A stretch of DNA of 64,000 nucleotides from Adineta steineri (GCA_905250115.1 CAJNOI010000045.1:1-64000); one strand, 5' to 3'. Positions 35,841 to 47,668 are shown, counted from the first letter of the stretch. Numbers and translations: made by a program. Notes: a model not told the origin generated them from the sequence alone.

Positions 35841-36245
35841 TTAAATGGAAAAATTATTTTTTCTTTTAAAAATAGATTTTCTTAATCTAATTTTTTCATG
35901 GTTTTTGGGTTCGATGATTATTCTGATCAACAACACAAAGATTTTACTATTTCCACCTGTAACTAATTTACCTTTTTTATCTCCCTGTTTCCATCGTTTT
36001 ACTTCATTATTCTCGCAATCAGAAGCATAAATAAATCCATTTTTATCGGTTGTCAGACCTCGACAATAAATATTTCTACCTGCAATGATTTGACCAGTAT
36101 TTAAATTCAATTTCCATTTAACAATACAATGATTGTTAGAATCAGCAATATAAATTGAATTATCATTATCAAGAAAGATCCCTTCAGGACTATTGAGTTG
36201 ATTTAATTCAGCAACAGTAATTTCAAATTGTTGAAATTTATTCAT
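35841..36245 (-). pseudogene. NHL-repeat beta-propeller fragment
   Basis: A 134-residue minus-strand frame. Residues 15-95 carry NHL-type repeats (LNSPEGIFLDNDNSIYIADSNNH; GLTTDKNGFIYASDCENN.VKRW). Complete NHL propellers need five or six blades; only about two are here. The last 35 residues are basic, low-complexity and unrelated. It is most likely a 5' or internal fragment of a larger NHL gene rather than a working protein. The flanking 600 bp upstream (36246-36874) is AT-rich with no further blades. Confidence 0.65.
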
Positions 36246-36874
36246 TTTTGTTTAATTTTGTTTTAATCGAATAAAATTAATTACAAATAATTTCTTCATT
36301 TCATCAAGATTTTCTAATTAAAACTTCTTCATTTGATTTTCATAAATATTTAATTTAGGAAAAACTTTCTTTAAATCAAAATGATTTAAAACTTATTTTT
36401 TTTATTTGAAAATTTCTTAACTAAAAGTTAAATTTAACTTAAATTTATTGAACAAATTGAAAACAAGATAATCTTTTCATTAAAATATTAAAAGGGACTT
36501 TTCAAATGAAGAAAATTCAAAGATTCTATTTATTCGTAGAAATTTGAATTTAATATGAGAATAAATCTTATAAAAAACTGTTAATCGATTAGTCTGTTGA
36601 AATAATATTTTCAATTAGTTTCGATTCTAAATAAATACAATTTATTTGAGAAAGTTTTTCTTTTATTTTTGATATTTGAAAGGAACAAGTAAAATTATTT
36701 ATTCACATTTTCTCAATTTTTCAATTTATTTAAAAAAATAATAAATTGTTAATAAATTAAATGACTTTTAAAAGTAAATACTTAAACTAAAAAATGAATT
36801 GAAACTATTTAATAGAATTATTCTTAACAATAAAATTGTATTGATAAATATGAAAACAATTGAATTTGAATCAA

Positions 36875-36936
36875 AGGGTGTGGGTGTGAGTATGAATCAA
36901 GAACTGATCAACATTCACTCACACCCACATCCGACC
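36875..36936. repeat. Telomere-like hairpin element 14
   Basis: AGGGTGTGGGTGTGAGTATGAATC pairs with GATCAACATTCACTCACACCCACATCC. The pairing runs beyond the telomere-like units into the loop. It ends about 25 bp before the first intact codons of the broken 7TM gene at 36962. Confidence 0.85.
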
Positions 36937-36961
36937 TAATAGTACATTAAATGAACAATCA

Positions 36962-37736
36962 TTGGTAGTTAAATTAAGTGCAGCTTCTACCATAATTATT
37001 TTTCTAATCGGTTTATTGAATAGTTTTTTTGGTTATTTAGTTTTTCATAATCGTAATTCTCGTAAAGTTGCCTCGGGAATTTATCTTCAATTATCATCAA
37101 TTATTTCTATACTTGTTATTCGAAAAATTCTTCGAGTTGGATGTTTATTATTTGAACCAATGCTTCGTTTTTTTCTACACATGAATAATTGGCTTAATAC
37201 TTGTGTAGGTATTGATAGAGCAATGACAGTTTTTCAAGGAACTAACTCTAATAAGAAAAGACGTCAATGTATTGCATGATGGATTATGAATTTATTCGTC
37301 GTGATTTGTTTGATGATTATGAAGAACGACGTGTTTGGTGTGTACTTCGCTATTCTCAATCAATTGAAACATATACTATGATTGTTCAATATTTTCATTT
37401 TATTGGTCCGTTTTTAGTGAATTTAATTCCAGCTATTTGTATTATTGTATATATAACTCGTCTAAAAACGATTATTCGATCTCAATTTAGTTATCAACAA
37501 CAATTACTCGATCACCACAAACAACTTATTATCAGTCCTATATTATCTTAGTCATTCGATTATTTCCTCGTTTTCTGATTTCATTATTATCAACATGTGT
37601 TAAATCATCTCGAAATCCTTGGTTGTATCTTTGTGGTTATTTAGTTTCATTCATCCCATCATCTTTTATCTTTATAATCTGTGTTTTACCATCGACTTTC
37701 TATAGGAAAGAATTCATAAAAACAATTACCAGTTAG
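36962..37736 (+). pseudogene. Broken 7TM receptor related to the C-terminus of the 42439-47241 receptor
   Basis: Frame one (36962-37279) matches TM1-TM3 of the large receptor (LIGLLNSFFGYLVFHN...GIYLQLSS; NWLNTCVGIDRAMT) and then stops. A second frame (37267-37551) resumes with TM5 (VQYFHFIGPFLVNLIPAICI) and stops. A third frame carries TM6-7 (WLYLCGYLVSFIPSSFIFIICVLPSTFYRKEF), ending near 37736. That makes two frame changes, a shortened TM4 region and a missing ectodomain. The upstream border is at a telomere-like hairpin. Confidence 0.85.
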
Positions 37737-38058
37737 AGACAACGATTCATGAGACTGTTGAGACAGTGATACTCTTGAAACATTAACTAATTTTAAAATA
37801 AATATTATTTAGTTGCTTTTAGATTGTTATATATTTATCGATTCCTTCTATAACCTTGATAAAAAGTGAAAATATTGAAAACTACGATGGATAGCTCCAA
37901 ATATTATTCAGTAGAGATAATTAAAAAAACAAGCAGCTCAATTCCAGTGAAATATCTGTATTATTTAAAAAGAAAAATTTCCGAATAAACGCAGTCAAAT
38001 GGAAAGAAAATAATAGAATAGAACGGAAGATATATTATACTACTGTAAAAGAAAAGAA

Positions 38059-38158
38059 NNNNNNNNNNNNNNNNNNNNNNNNNNNNNNNNNNNNNNNNNN
38101 NNNNNNNNNNNNNNNNNNNNNNNNNNNNNNNNNNNNNNNNNNNNNNNNNNNNNNNNNN
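38059..38158. other. Assembly gap (100 N)
   Basis: One hundred unknown bases. A telomere-like tract begins 31 bp to the right (38189). The open frames spanning it are artefacts. Confidence 0.99.
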
Positions 38159-38188
38159 AACTAGAAACAGAACAATAGATTTCATATA

Positions 38189-38215
38189 ATGAGGTGTGGG
38201 TGTGGATATGATGAT
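38189..38215. repeat. Telomere-like element 15, beside the gap
   Basis: GAGGTGTGGGTGTGGATATGATG is present as a G-rich arm only. The complementary arm is absent to the right, where AT-rich sequence follows. Confidence 0.6.
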
Positions 38216-38523
38216 AACTATGCAAAGTATTGCGATTGACTTTTACAATTAAATAAAAAAAGTAAGATTGGTCTTTTGTCGATTTCTTTATTTCAAATTT
38301 TTATTTAAATCAAAATCAAAAAAAGATCTCAATTACTTTTCAATTAAATTTAGTCACTCCACAGAACGTATTAATATCTTAGCGCAGCGAATAATATCAT
38401 ATGGCTATACAAAAAATAGAAGTTTCATGTGTTCGTCTTCACTGATCTTTATTTTATTGTAATAGTTTGCTTTTATCAATTTTTCTTCTTTAAATATAAA
38501 TAAGAGATATGCTTTCAACTCAC

Positions 38524-39093
38524 CTGAGAAAATGCCGTTGTCCGAAAATCCACCGCCAGGTATGCATTGGCTATCGGTAGATAAAATCCTTCGATCCATT
38601 CTCTACTAACAAAAACGCTCGAACATACAGGATGAAATGAGACATTATTGGTAACGAAAGTACTATAAGGTATGCTAATAGTTGAACATGGACATGAGAG
38701 TGTTTCACCATGTTCACGATGAAGTTGATCAAAGAGTGATGGAGTCAGATTTGAAATGGTAACGATACGACTTGTTGGACTTAACAATGCGATGAAGAAT
38801 AACACGTAAAGAGAAACTAGAAAGAAAAGATGACAAAATGAAACGTATTATACTTTTGTTTAGGTGATATTATGAGCTTCCATTTTATTTTCTATTAAGA
38901 AACAAATTATTTTTATTAACTCACTAATGAAAAGGAAAACGTAGAGCCATGTAGAATGTTTCTGTTGCTTGACACGTATTGTTGGATCTATTGAATTATC
39001 ATTATCATCTTCATAATCATCTTCGTCTGGTATAAACAGATTGTAATTGTGTACATAATCATGAAACCATGAAATAAAATTTCGGATTCTCAT
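38524..39093 (-). CDS. Partial single-pass membrane protein (5' exons only)
   Basis: Two minus-strand exons: 39093-38925 (from an ATG, MRIRNFISWFHDYV) and 38816-38524, joined by a phase-consistent GT-AG intron. The product has an N-terminal cytosolic stretch of about 50 residues with an acidic run (DEDDYEDDNDN). A membrane segment follows at the exon junction (YVFLFIISLYVLFFIALL), then an extracellular region with a CPCS motif, paired cysteines and N-glycosylation sites. Exon 2 ends in a clear donor (CTCAG/GTGAGT), so more exons are expected. The 340 bp downstream hold none before a telomere-like tract and the gap. I recall similar lineage-specific membrane proteins in bdelloids but assign no function. 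Confidence 0.65.
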
Positions 39094-39150
39094 TCTTAAT
39101 ACAAGCCTATTATCTAAAAATTGAAATAGAATGTAGATGGAAGAAAAGAT

Positions 39151-39218
39151 TGGTGTGAGTATTGGTCTGGATGTTATAATCATCTCTCACCCATATCCAC
39201 ACCCACGCCCACCCTTCA
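39151..39218. repeat. Telomere-like hairpin element 16
   Basis: GGTGTGAGTATTGGTCTGGATG at the left; CATCTCTCACCCATATCCACACCCACGCCCACCCTTC at the right. It lies just upstream of the membrane-protein start at 39093. Confidence 0.75.
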
Positions 39219-41058
39219 ATGGCGAGATATTTATTAAAAATGAAATGGACTATCAAACATTATCAATCAAAGTTGTAATTCTTTTTTACAAAGAATACTT
39301 TAGATTACATTGGATTTTGCTGAAAAATTTAATTAAAAAAAAATTTTCATAAAGAAAAAGATCCTTTTCTCATGGATACCTAGTTATGCACAATGTGATG
39401 ATCATCATTGAATTCAATTATTTCTGAATATGTTGTATTTGTTCATTTGAGTTAGTAAGTAAGTTGTTTTATTTTAATAGTCCGCTCGAATACTTCTATT
39501 ATAATAATATCCGTCATTTACTTTCAAGAATATTTCTAATTACCAAGAAAATGCGTAGCTTTGACTGGGAGAAAAGTCTTTGAGTAGAAATTCTGTTTCA
39601 ATATTAGTACGTCAAATAGAACATAAACCATAAAATATTTGTTCTAAACCACTATAAAAATCATGTATGGACATCAGTATCGAGTTTTTTAGCTCAGGAT
39701 TCAAATAGTTTTATCAAAAGGAAGAACACTTACCATTTACATAACTAAGTAAGTTAAAAAGAAACAAAAACAGCAGTGCTTGTCTACTTGAAGCTAGATA
39801 TAACTAACAGATAATATACAAAAACAATCAATATTTATTCGATTTCTTGATACAAATATCTTATCCTTTCTAATAATATCTACTTACCTTATTATCAATA
39901 CGAGAGGTTTACAGTAGAAAATGTTAAGGCGTAATATCAGTGAAGAAAAAAAATCTCTCTCAACTTTTCACTTCTTAAAAAATAAACATTTGAATGAGCA
40001 TTAGTGAATGCTCTAGAAAAACGTAGATAGAATAAATAATAAAATTCAGGGAGAGAGAGATAAAAACACTGGATAGAAAATTAAGGAAATTATTTTAACA
40101 AGTAATTAGAACAATGCGAAGAAAGGAATGCATTTAATAAGTTTCGTAATGAAGCGGAAAAAAAGCATGACAAAAAATAGAGCAGTATTTTATTATCTTT
40201 GTTTTAGATAAAAGTATAATGGTATATTTCAATAGGCACTAGAAAAATTGATTATATTCATAAAAAGAAAGTTTATGAAAGATATACCGGGTGGGCAACA
40301 GTCTAACAACACAATATTTTTTTTTGATTTTTTTTCTTTACATTTACATCTAGTATATTATACCTTATATACTAGGTGATCTAACAAGGGAAGATTCCTA
40401 GGTGCGTTCCAGTGATTTCAATGAAAATTATAAGCGAAACGATTTTTGAAAATTTCACATATATGGTTCGCTATATAGGTTTTTTCTCTCATCACGATGG
40501 TTAAAGTCGAATGTTATATTGTTGTATAGGTAGTAAATAGTTCTACATAATAGTCTTTGTTGTTTTTTTTGATTATGCTGTTTATTTTAAAGATATATTT
40601 AAGCGTTTAAAAGGTGCAGTTTTATAAAAATAATAAACTACAAGTGAAAGCAACTAACGAAGATATCGTATTTCACAATGTAATTATATATATATAAGCA
40701 ACAATGAAGCGAATGACTAAGAGGAGAAGAGAAAAAGTGAAGAGGAAAGAATAAGATAAGAATCAGAAAATTAGAGAATCTTGAGAGTGTGGGTGTAGGT
40801 GGATCTTATTTATATCATCCACACCTAAACCTATCTCACCCACACCCACCCTCAAGATTTTGCGACACTTTTCTATAAAGACATGATCTTGAGTATATAA
40901 TTTCATTTTAAATTTTTTGAGAAAAAGATGCTTTCTTTCACATTGTATTGATTTTATATATTTATTTAATTATCTGAAAAGACAATAAAAATAAATCTTG
41001 AGAATATGAGTGAATGTCTCTTTTTGATTATTAAAATTAATAATATTAGTTGATCGTT
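39219..41058. other. AT-rich intergenic region
   Basis: No open frame of note and no recognisable coding similarity. A telomere-like hairpin sits at 40777-40858. Confidence 0.6.
40777..40858. repeat. Telomere-like hairpin element 17
   Basis: The best-kept symmetrical member: AATCTTGAGAGTGTGGGTGTAGGTGGAT at the left, and CACCCACACCCACCCTCAAGATT at the right, so the outer AATCTTGAG/CTCAAGATT is a perfect inverted repeat beyond the telomere-like units. Confidence 0.9.
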
Positions 41059-42199
41059 TTAAGCCAAATAATGTAGCGTATCTTTGTCGTTTGAATCTCT
41101 TTGGAAATATTCTTTGTCAATTAATGTTTCAATATACTTCTAAAATAATGACAAAGAATATTTTCAGCATAATCTTAAAGCAATTTACTTTAATTAAAGA
41201 TATATCTGGTTTAAAACTTGAAGCTAATTGTTGAATAACTTCTCGTATTAATAATGAATGCTTTAGAGTTCATCTCTTTTTCATTATTCGAACGAGAGCA
41301 GCTTGAATAATCATTTGACGTTCGTTAACTGCTGCTTTCACTAAATGATTTCGATCTTTTTGTTCGTTAGATTTAAATGGAAGATTTAAATTCAATCGAA
41401 TCTTGTCACTTAAAAAGATTTATTTCTTTTTTAGAACTTTACTCAAAAGAAAACTTACCTTATAAAATTTTCTGCTAGTTTAATTCGACTACTGAATGTA
41501 AGAGGATCGCCACATATTAATAATTTATTTTTCAACAAGTCCGAGAGAATCGCTAATAATAATTCCGAACGAATTTGTGTTTTGTCTTGAATTTGTTCAA
41601 ATGTCCAAATTAATTCTTGATTAAATAATAATAAAATCAACATTTGATATGTTGATACCATATTAATGAAAAAAAATTCTTTTTACCTGTAATCGATATT
41701 TTTTTGTTGTAAAATTAATTTGTAATTCTCCTTCAGAATATTCATAAAGCAATCTAAGTTTTCGACCAGTATGTTGACAAAGATAAAATGTTGTGAAATT
41801 ATCATATATATTTTAAAACTCGATTGGTAAAATTATATGAGATAGATGAGAAAATAACCAAGAATTTGAAGTAAGAACCATAACCGAAAAAATATCTATC
41901 AGAAAATTTTTGCTTAAAGATTATTCTTTGAATAGATTTTATTCATTTCCATGTGTATTTTTCTCATAAGTTCGATATTGTTTAGTTAAATATTCACTCA
42001 AATGAATATCTTTAATCGCTTGTTCAAGTTTTGATGTATATTCATATCCACATTTTTTCTACAATGGAGAAAATAATGAATCTATCGATGGAAATAATAT
42101 CTTTACTTTAAATTCTGAAATTAATGTTTCTTCATAAGACTCTGATGAACTTAATTGATTAATCAAACGTTTTCGTAACATTTTCTGATAAAACTTCAT
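41059..42199 (-). pseudogene. Truncated CUL1-like cullin pseudogene
   Basis: Reading leftward from 42199, it begins mid-cullin (FYQKMLRKRLINQ.SSSESYEE), then across an intron comes CGYEYTSKLEQAIKDIHLS. A decayed patch follows, then HTGRKLRLLYEYSEGEL, STYQMLILLLFNQ, the Nedd8 region (IIQAALVRIMKKR, then an in-frame TGA, then TLKHSLLIREVIQQL) and, after another intron, IETLIDKEYFQRD ending YLA-stop at 41059. Order and spacing match the CUL1 C-terminal half; the N-terminal half is absent. The TGA falls just after the region of the neddylated lysine. Its truncated 5' end abuts a telomere-like hairpin (42202-42303) within a few bases. Confidence 0.88.
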
Positions 42200-42201
42200 A
42201 A

Positions 42202-42303
42202 AAGGGTGGGTGTGGGTGTGGGTGTTATCTGTTAACTCACACCCGACCACACGCAAATCCACAAACCGCACCCACATCTACACCTACCCACCCACACCCT
42301 AAA
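42202..42303. repeat. Telomere-like hairpin element 18
   Basis: AGGGTGGGTGTGGGTGTGGGTGTTA at the left; a long run of C-rich units at the right (CACCCACATCTACACCTACCCACCCACACCCT). The loop also carries degenerate units (ACCCGACCACACGC). It marks the exact truncation point of the cullin pseudogene. Confidence 0.9.
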
Positions 42304-42438
42304 AGGGAAAGACGTAAGAAGAAAAGCATTGAAAGCGAAGGATAAAATTGTTGACTACAAAGCATAAATTTATACGATAAAAATAACTGTTAATGAAGTA
42401 GATTCATATAAAATTTTTGTTATTAATATATTTTCTTT

Positions 42439-45400
42439 TCATGGACGTCTAATAATGATCTTCTTATAATGACTAATATTTTTTCTAAAAGCTTGTTTAT
42501 AGACAGTTGATGGTAAAACAAATAAAATAAATGTAAGTAATGGTGGAATTAATGATATAAAATATCCTAAAAGAAATAACCATGAATTACTTTTTGATGT
42601 CATACAACCAGATGTAAATGATATAATTAAACGTGAGAGATTAAGAATAATTAATACAAATGGTCCAATAAGAAGATTTTTATGTTGTCCAATTTGTTCT
42701 TTTAATATATCAAAATATTTTTTTTGATTATTCTGTAATGATTTTCTCTGTTTAGTATTTATAAAAATAATAATAATAGCTGATATTAAATTAATAATAA
42801 ATGGTGTAACATAATGAAATACATTCATTATTAAATTATATACTCGAAGATTTGATTTATATTCAACATGACATATAATTTTCATATGTTCATCATCATC
42901 AAATTGATTGTCAATAAATAATTTTCGATAAATAGGATCATGAATATTTGTTAAAATTATTAAAAATATAAGAACAATTATCGTTCGTTTAGCTATTAAT
43001 TTTGTTTGTTTTTTATTAAATAGGACACCTTTTATTGTTATATATGCACGTTCAATTGATACAAATGTTGTTAACCATTGATCCATATTTAAACAGAATC
43101 GAATAAGAAAATCCATTAAATAACAATGAATATTTAAAAATGATTGATTAGTTATAAATCCAATTTGAGAATAAATATTAATCCAATATTTTATTGGAAA
43201 TAGAATCATTAAAAATAAATTTATTAATGATGTAAATAAAAGATAAATTCCACAACCTAAATCACGTGTTGTTTTATTTTGAAATGTAATTAATGATAAA
43301 ATACTATTTATTAATCCAATAATAATAATAATTGTACTTAAAATTGAACTTGTTAATATAGCATGTGATTGATCAAATAGATTTTGATTTGGATAAGTAT
43401 GATAAGCAAGAATAGCATCTAATGAAAGACTAAATCCATTTATAGTTTCTTCACATCGTATTCCATAATAACAATCAGGACATTGACATAAGAAATATTT
43501 TGGACATTTAGAATTTTCTTCAAAACATTTTCCACCATGTTTACATAGATTTCCATTCGAACAACTTACACTAGAAGTATGATTAAAATTAAAACAATTT
43601 GTTACACGTTGTTGATCAAGTTGTTGACATAAACAAAATTGTTGTTCATCATAAAAACATAATAATGATGAATTTGTTTGACATGGTATATGATAATATT
43701 TAATACGACGAAGAAAATGATAATTCATCATTGTTTCATTAAATAATTTACTTATATTTAAACATTGATCAAATGAATTCAAGGTTTTTTGAATAATTAA
43801 TGGTTGATATTTCTTTTGCATATAAACTAAATAATAACTTTTATTTGATAATTCAACAAAAGCAATATGAAACGGTAATGATCGATAAACAATAAATGAA
43901 TTTTGTTCGATTCGTGTTCTTTTAATAGTTGTTGTACGAATTGGAACATCATTAGTTTTAACTTCAATAAAATGAATAAATATTGATGGATATAAATCAA
44001 TATTTCCATCAAATGATACTTCAAGTTTTGTTTGATTTTGTTCACATTGATCACCTGAATAACCTTTTGAGCAAGTACAAATAAATTTTTTTTTTGGAAT
44101 TTCATATTCATCTATTAATACACCGTGACCACCATTTTGACATATTTCATATGATTGATGTTGAATTAAACATCGAGGACCCATTGTATTAATTGGACAT
44201 ACACATAAAGATCGATTATTTACTAATTTACCAATACATAATGATGGAGATGAACATAAACAATCATATTTAACTGTACAAAATTTTCCTGTCCAGCCTG
44301 GATCGCATTGACAAAATGTTTGATTAGTTGGATTATTAAAATACTTGATACATTTTCCATGAGTACATTGTTTATCTAAACAATATAAACTTTGATCATA
44401 ATTATTTGGAATATCTAATTGTAAAACAAATCGATGAACTGGTAAAAATGAATAATTAACTTGTTGAAGAATACTACCACGATAATTTAATGTTAATTTT
44501 TCATAAAAATCTATATGTATAAAATAAGTTTTTGTTGAATCTTTTGGTTTTGATGAATATAATAAATAAAAATTAAATTTTTTTTGACAATGTTTTGAAG
44601 CTAAAAAATTAATTTGTTCATATGAATGAATTATTTTTTGATCACTGTTATCAATTAATGATATAATTATAATAAAAGGAATAAATATGGAATCAGTTGT
44701 AGCACGAAATTGTAAAGTAAGACTAATTCGTTGATTTTGATATTGACAAATATTTCCATAATAACTTGGAGGACAAAGACAAGTATTGTTTGTTAGATTA
44801 TTTTGTTTATCTAACCAAATTTTTAAATCAAGACCACGATGACAACGTTGTTGATACAATTTAGCATTGGGTGCAATTGGTTTATATGTATCTGACCACA
44901 TGATCGTACTGGGCTTCGAGTAATGACCCTTAGAATTTTCACTATAATCCAAAGTAAAATATACTTCACGCCGATATCCATCGTTAGTAAATAATCTACA
45001 TAATATTTTGATAATATCAGATTCATATTCTTCATACTTTTTTGTACAAGCACCTTTAGCGATAAGTGGATCTATTCCTGCTAAATCTTTATTTTTACAA
45101 ACTTTTTCATCTTCTCCATTAGGACAATCATCATGAGTATCACATATTTGATCACCTAATATACATTCTTCATTACTATGACAACCAAATAGTTTTGGAT
45201 CTTCCTGTTTCATATAAAAAACATTATATGCTATAAATCTTTCATCACATCGAGTTGGTTCATCAGCAGCACCAATACAATCAGTAATATTATCATTAAC
45301 TTTTTCAATTGGTAAACACATTAATTCACGTGTTTCTGCTGAAACACAAACATGATAATTTTGTGAACAGTTCAATAATTCTAATGATGAATCACAATTA

Positions 45401-47241
45401 AGTTCATCGGAACCATTAAGAAAATCCCAAAATCCATTACAACGATTATATATATGAAGAGATGGCCAAGATTCACAATTTGTTTCATCTGTTTCATTTT
45501 TATTTTCAGTAAATTCCGGTGCTAAATGTGTAAATTTATCACAAATTGTTTGAAATGAAATTGTTTTTTTAAAATAAAAATCATTCAAATTTTCATCAAA
45601 ACAATAATCGTCACCAGATCCACTACATTCACAACTGTATATATCGTTAAATAGAAACCAAGGAAAAAATTCACCATTTGGTTGACATTGCATAAAATTT
45701 GAATTTGATTGTACTAATTCGATATTTTTTAATACAGATAGACTTTCATCATCTTCATAATAACAATCTATGATACGATCGAAAAGACGAGCTTTTGAAA
45801 TACATTTTGATGAATTCATACATTGATACATTATTGATTGATTACAAAATGTTGAATTAATACCAATTAACATATCAGTTTTATGTAACCATCTTTCAAC
45901 TCTACGAACATGTCTTATTAACCAATCGAACTCATCATATGGTTCACGACCAATCATTGAATCAATGAAATGACGACAAGTTTTATTATTAAATTTAAAT
46001 AATTGTTTTCCATCCTTAGGTATATTAATGAATTGTTCATCGTAACAAACATAAGTTGGTTGTGGTGGAAAATAGGGAGTTTTTATTTTCGATTTATCAT
46101 ATGCTAAATAAATATGACCACGAAATATTGGATATGATGGAATAAATATAATATCTGGACATGTTTTTCTTATTATTTCAATACATCCATAATCACCATG
46201 ATTTTCACAAAGTAATGAACATTCTTCAATTTTCAAATTTAATCCTTTAATAAAACATTTCAATACTTTCCAGCATTCTTCAGTTGTTAAATTTGTTTTC
46301 ATGGAAAACATAGCATCTAATAAAAGTTGTCCACGAGATGAAACACATGAACTTGTTGCAATTGGAGTAATATCATATTCCATAAATTTTTTTTTGACAC
46401 ATGATAAATCTTCAAATATGGATGATGGTTCTTGGAAAAACGTTCGTGGAAAACGAGAACCATGTAACAAAATAAAATATAGGTTATCAGATTGATCAAG
46501 ACAATCAGGTATACTTGACTGATCAAGTAAAAATTCTAACGGTATACATTGTGCATAAAAAGCACATTTAAATTCATTTTGGTTACATTGATGCATTTCT
46601 AAATGCCAACAATCTTTTTCATCAATACCTGTATCAAAACAATCAATTTTTCCATCACATATTTCTGTCCAATCAAGACATGATGGATATGGACCACGAT
46701 TACATTCTAAATGGCCATAACATGTGAATAATGTTGGTTTATATAAATTATATTTATAATAATTATGAATCATATCATTAATTGTTGAATAAATTTCATT
46801 ATAAATTTCTAAAGTATATTGACATTTTGAACCAAAATATGGTAATGTACAATTATAATAAATTTGATTTTCAAATGATTTCTTATCTAAATAATTTTGA
46901 TATTCTTCAATAACATCAATTGATGCTGACCAGTAATATAATTGTTCAGATGTTACATCTCGTTCTTGTAATTGAGAAAAAGTATATTTATTATCAAAAT
47001 TATTTTCAATTAGATGAAATTGAGAAGGCCATTCACCCATACAATAAGATATTGTTTGATGAGATTCAGCTTCATCTTCAATATGAACTGGAATATTTAA
47101 ACAATCATGTTGAATATTTAAATTTTCATTTGACCAATTTGTATCATAAAGATTTATTTGAATTTGAAGATAAACAGAATTAATCAAGAAGAAAAAGAAA
47201 AAAACGTTTTCCATTAACATTTTCTTTTTTTTAATAATCAT
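42439..47241 (-). CDS. LDLa/EGF-repeat seven-transmembrane receptor, intronless
   Basis: A single 1600-residue frame. A signal peptide (VFFFFFLINSVYLQ) is near residue 20. The N-terminal half holds LDL-receptor class A modules (CYGHLECNRG...CDGKIDCFDTGIDEKDC; CHSNEECILGDQICDTHDDCPNGEDEKVC) and others. Then come EGF-like modules (CICQ-type CQCDPGWTGKFC; CTCSKGYSGDQC; CQCPDCYYGIRC). The last 330 residues are a rhodopsin-like 7TM domain (SSILSTIIIIIGLINSILSLITF; DQWLTTFVSIERAY; ending basic, HYKKIIIRRP). It is a cell-surface receptor whose large cysteine-rich ectodomain probably binds a protein or lipoprotein; the ligand is unknown. Introns are absent over 4.8 kb, while ZNFX1 has seventeen, which may reflect retroposition or intron loss. 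A broken relative lies at 36962-37736. Confidence 0.9.
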   Translation of the reverse strand: MIIKKKKMLMENVFFFFFLINSVYLQIQINLYDTNWSNENLNIQHDCLNIPVHIEDEAESHQTISYCMGEWPSQFHLIENNFDNKYTFSQLQERDVTSEQLYYWSASIDVIEEYQNYLDKKSFENQIYYNCTLPYFGSKCQYTLEIYNEIYSTINDMIHNYYKYNLYKPTLFTCYGHLECNRGPYPSCLDWTEICDGKIDCFDTGIDEKDCWHLEMHQCNQNEFKCAFYAQCIPLEFLLDQSSIPDCLDQSDNLYFILLHGSRFPRTFFQEPSSIFEDLSCVKKKFMEYDITPIATSSCVSSRGQLLLDAMFSMKTNLTTEECWKVLKCFIKGLNLKIEECSLLCENHGDYGCIEIIRKTCPDIIFIPSYPIFRGHIYLAYDKSKIKTPYFPPQPTYVCYDEQFINIPKDGKQLFKFNNKTCRHFIDSMIGREPYDEFDWLIRHVRRVERWLHKTDMLIGINSTFCNQSIMYQCMNSSKCISKARLFDRIIDCYYEDDESLSVLKNIELVQSNSNFMQCQPNGEFFPWFLFNDIYSCECSGSGDDYCFDENLNDFYFKKTISFQTICDKFTHLAPEFTENKNETDETNCESWPSLHIYNRCNGFWDFLNGSDELNCDSSLELLNCSQNYHVCVSAETRELMCLPIEKVNDNITDCIGAADEPTRCDERFIAYNVFYMKQEDPKLFGCHSNEECILGDQICDTHDDCPNGEDEKVCKNKDLAGIDPLIAKGACTKKYEEYESDIIKILCRLFTNDGYRREVYFTLDYSENSKGHYSKPSTIMWSDTYKPIAPNAKLYQQRCHRGLDLKIWLDKQNNLTNNTCLCPPSYYGNICQYQNQRISLTLQFRATTDSIFIPFIIIISLIDNSDQKIIHSYEQINFLASKHCQKKFNFYLLYSSKPKDSTKTYFIHIDFYEKLTLNYRGSILQQVNYSFLPVHRFVLQLDIPNNYDQSLYCLDKQCTHGKCIKYFNNPTNQTFCQCDPGWTGKFCTVKYDCLCSSPSLCIGKLVNNRSLCVCPINTMGPRCLIQHQSYEICQNGGHGVLIDEYEIPKKKFICTCSKGYSGDQCEQNQTKLEVSFDGNIDLYPSIFIHFIEVKTNDVPIRTTTIKRTRIEQNSFIVYRSLPFHIAFVELSNKSYYLVYMQKKYQPLIIQKTLNSFDQCLNISKLFNETMMNYHFLRRIKYYHIPCQTNSSLLCFYDEQQFCLCQQLDQQRVTNCFNFNHTSSVSCSNGNLCKHGGKCFEENSKCPKYFLCQCPDCYYGIRCEETINGFSLSLDAILAYHTYPNQNLFDQSHAILTSSILSTIIIIIGLINSILSLITFQNKTTRDLGCGIYLLFTSLINLFLMILFPIKYWINIYSQIGFITNQSFLNIHCYLMDFLIRFCLNMDQWLTTFVSIERAYITIKGVLFNKKQTKLIAKRTIIVLIFLIILTNIHDPIYRKLFIDNQFDDDEHMKIICHVEYKSNLRVYNLIMNVFHYVTPFIINLISAIIIIFINTKQRKSLQNNQKKYFDILKEQIGQHKNLLIGPFVLIILNLSRLIISFTSGCMTSKSNSWLFLLGYFISLIPPLLTFILFVLPSTVYKQAFRKNISHYKKIIIRRP

Positions 47242-47620
47242 AAAATGAGAATAAATCGAGATTTTATACGCATTAAAATATTATATCTTATGTTAACAAA
47301 GAAAATAGTTTGTTCCTGAACAAAATAAAAAACGTTTTATTAATGTTATCATATTTAACAATAATAAACAGATAACTAAATCATGAAAGTCTTTCTTTCC
47401 GTTTTAATTGTTGATTTTTTGTTATTATTAGAATGAAAAATAACTGACATTTGTTTCACCAGATTTTGAATATCGGATAAATTTACGTCACATTATTCTA
47501 TATATTTTATCTTTTTCAAATTTTCTTACTTATACCGCATTCAATGAATCAATAGTTTCGATGTTAATGAAAATTAAATAGATATTTTTTGTGTTGCAGA
47601 TGATAATCACACAAAGGATA

Positions 47621-47668
47621 ATGGGTGTGGGTGTGTATTTTTCTCATCTGTTACCCACCCATCCTAAG
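47621..47668. repeat. Telomere-like hairpin element 19
   Basis: ATGGGTGTGGGTGTGTA at the left; TTACCCACCCATCC at the right. Confidence 0.75.
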
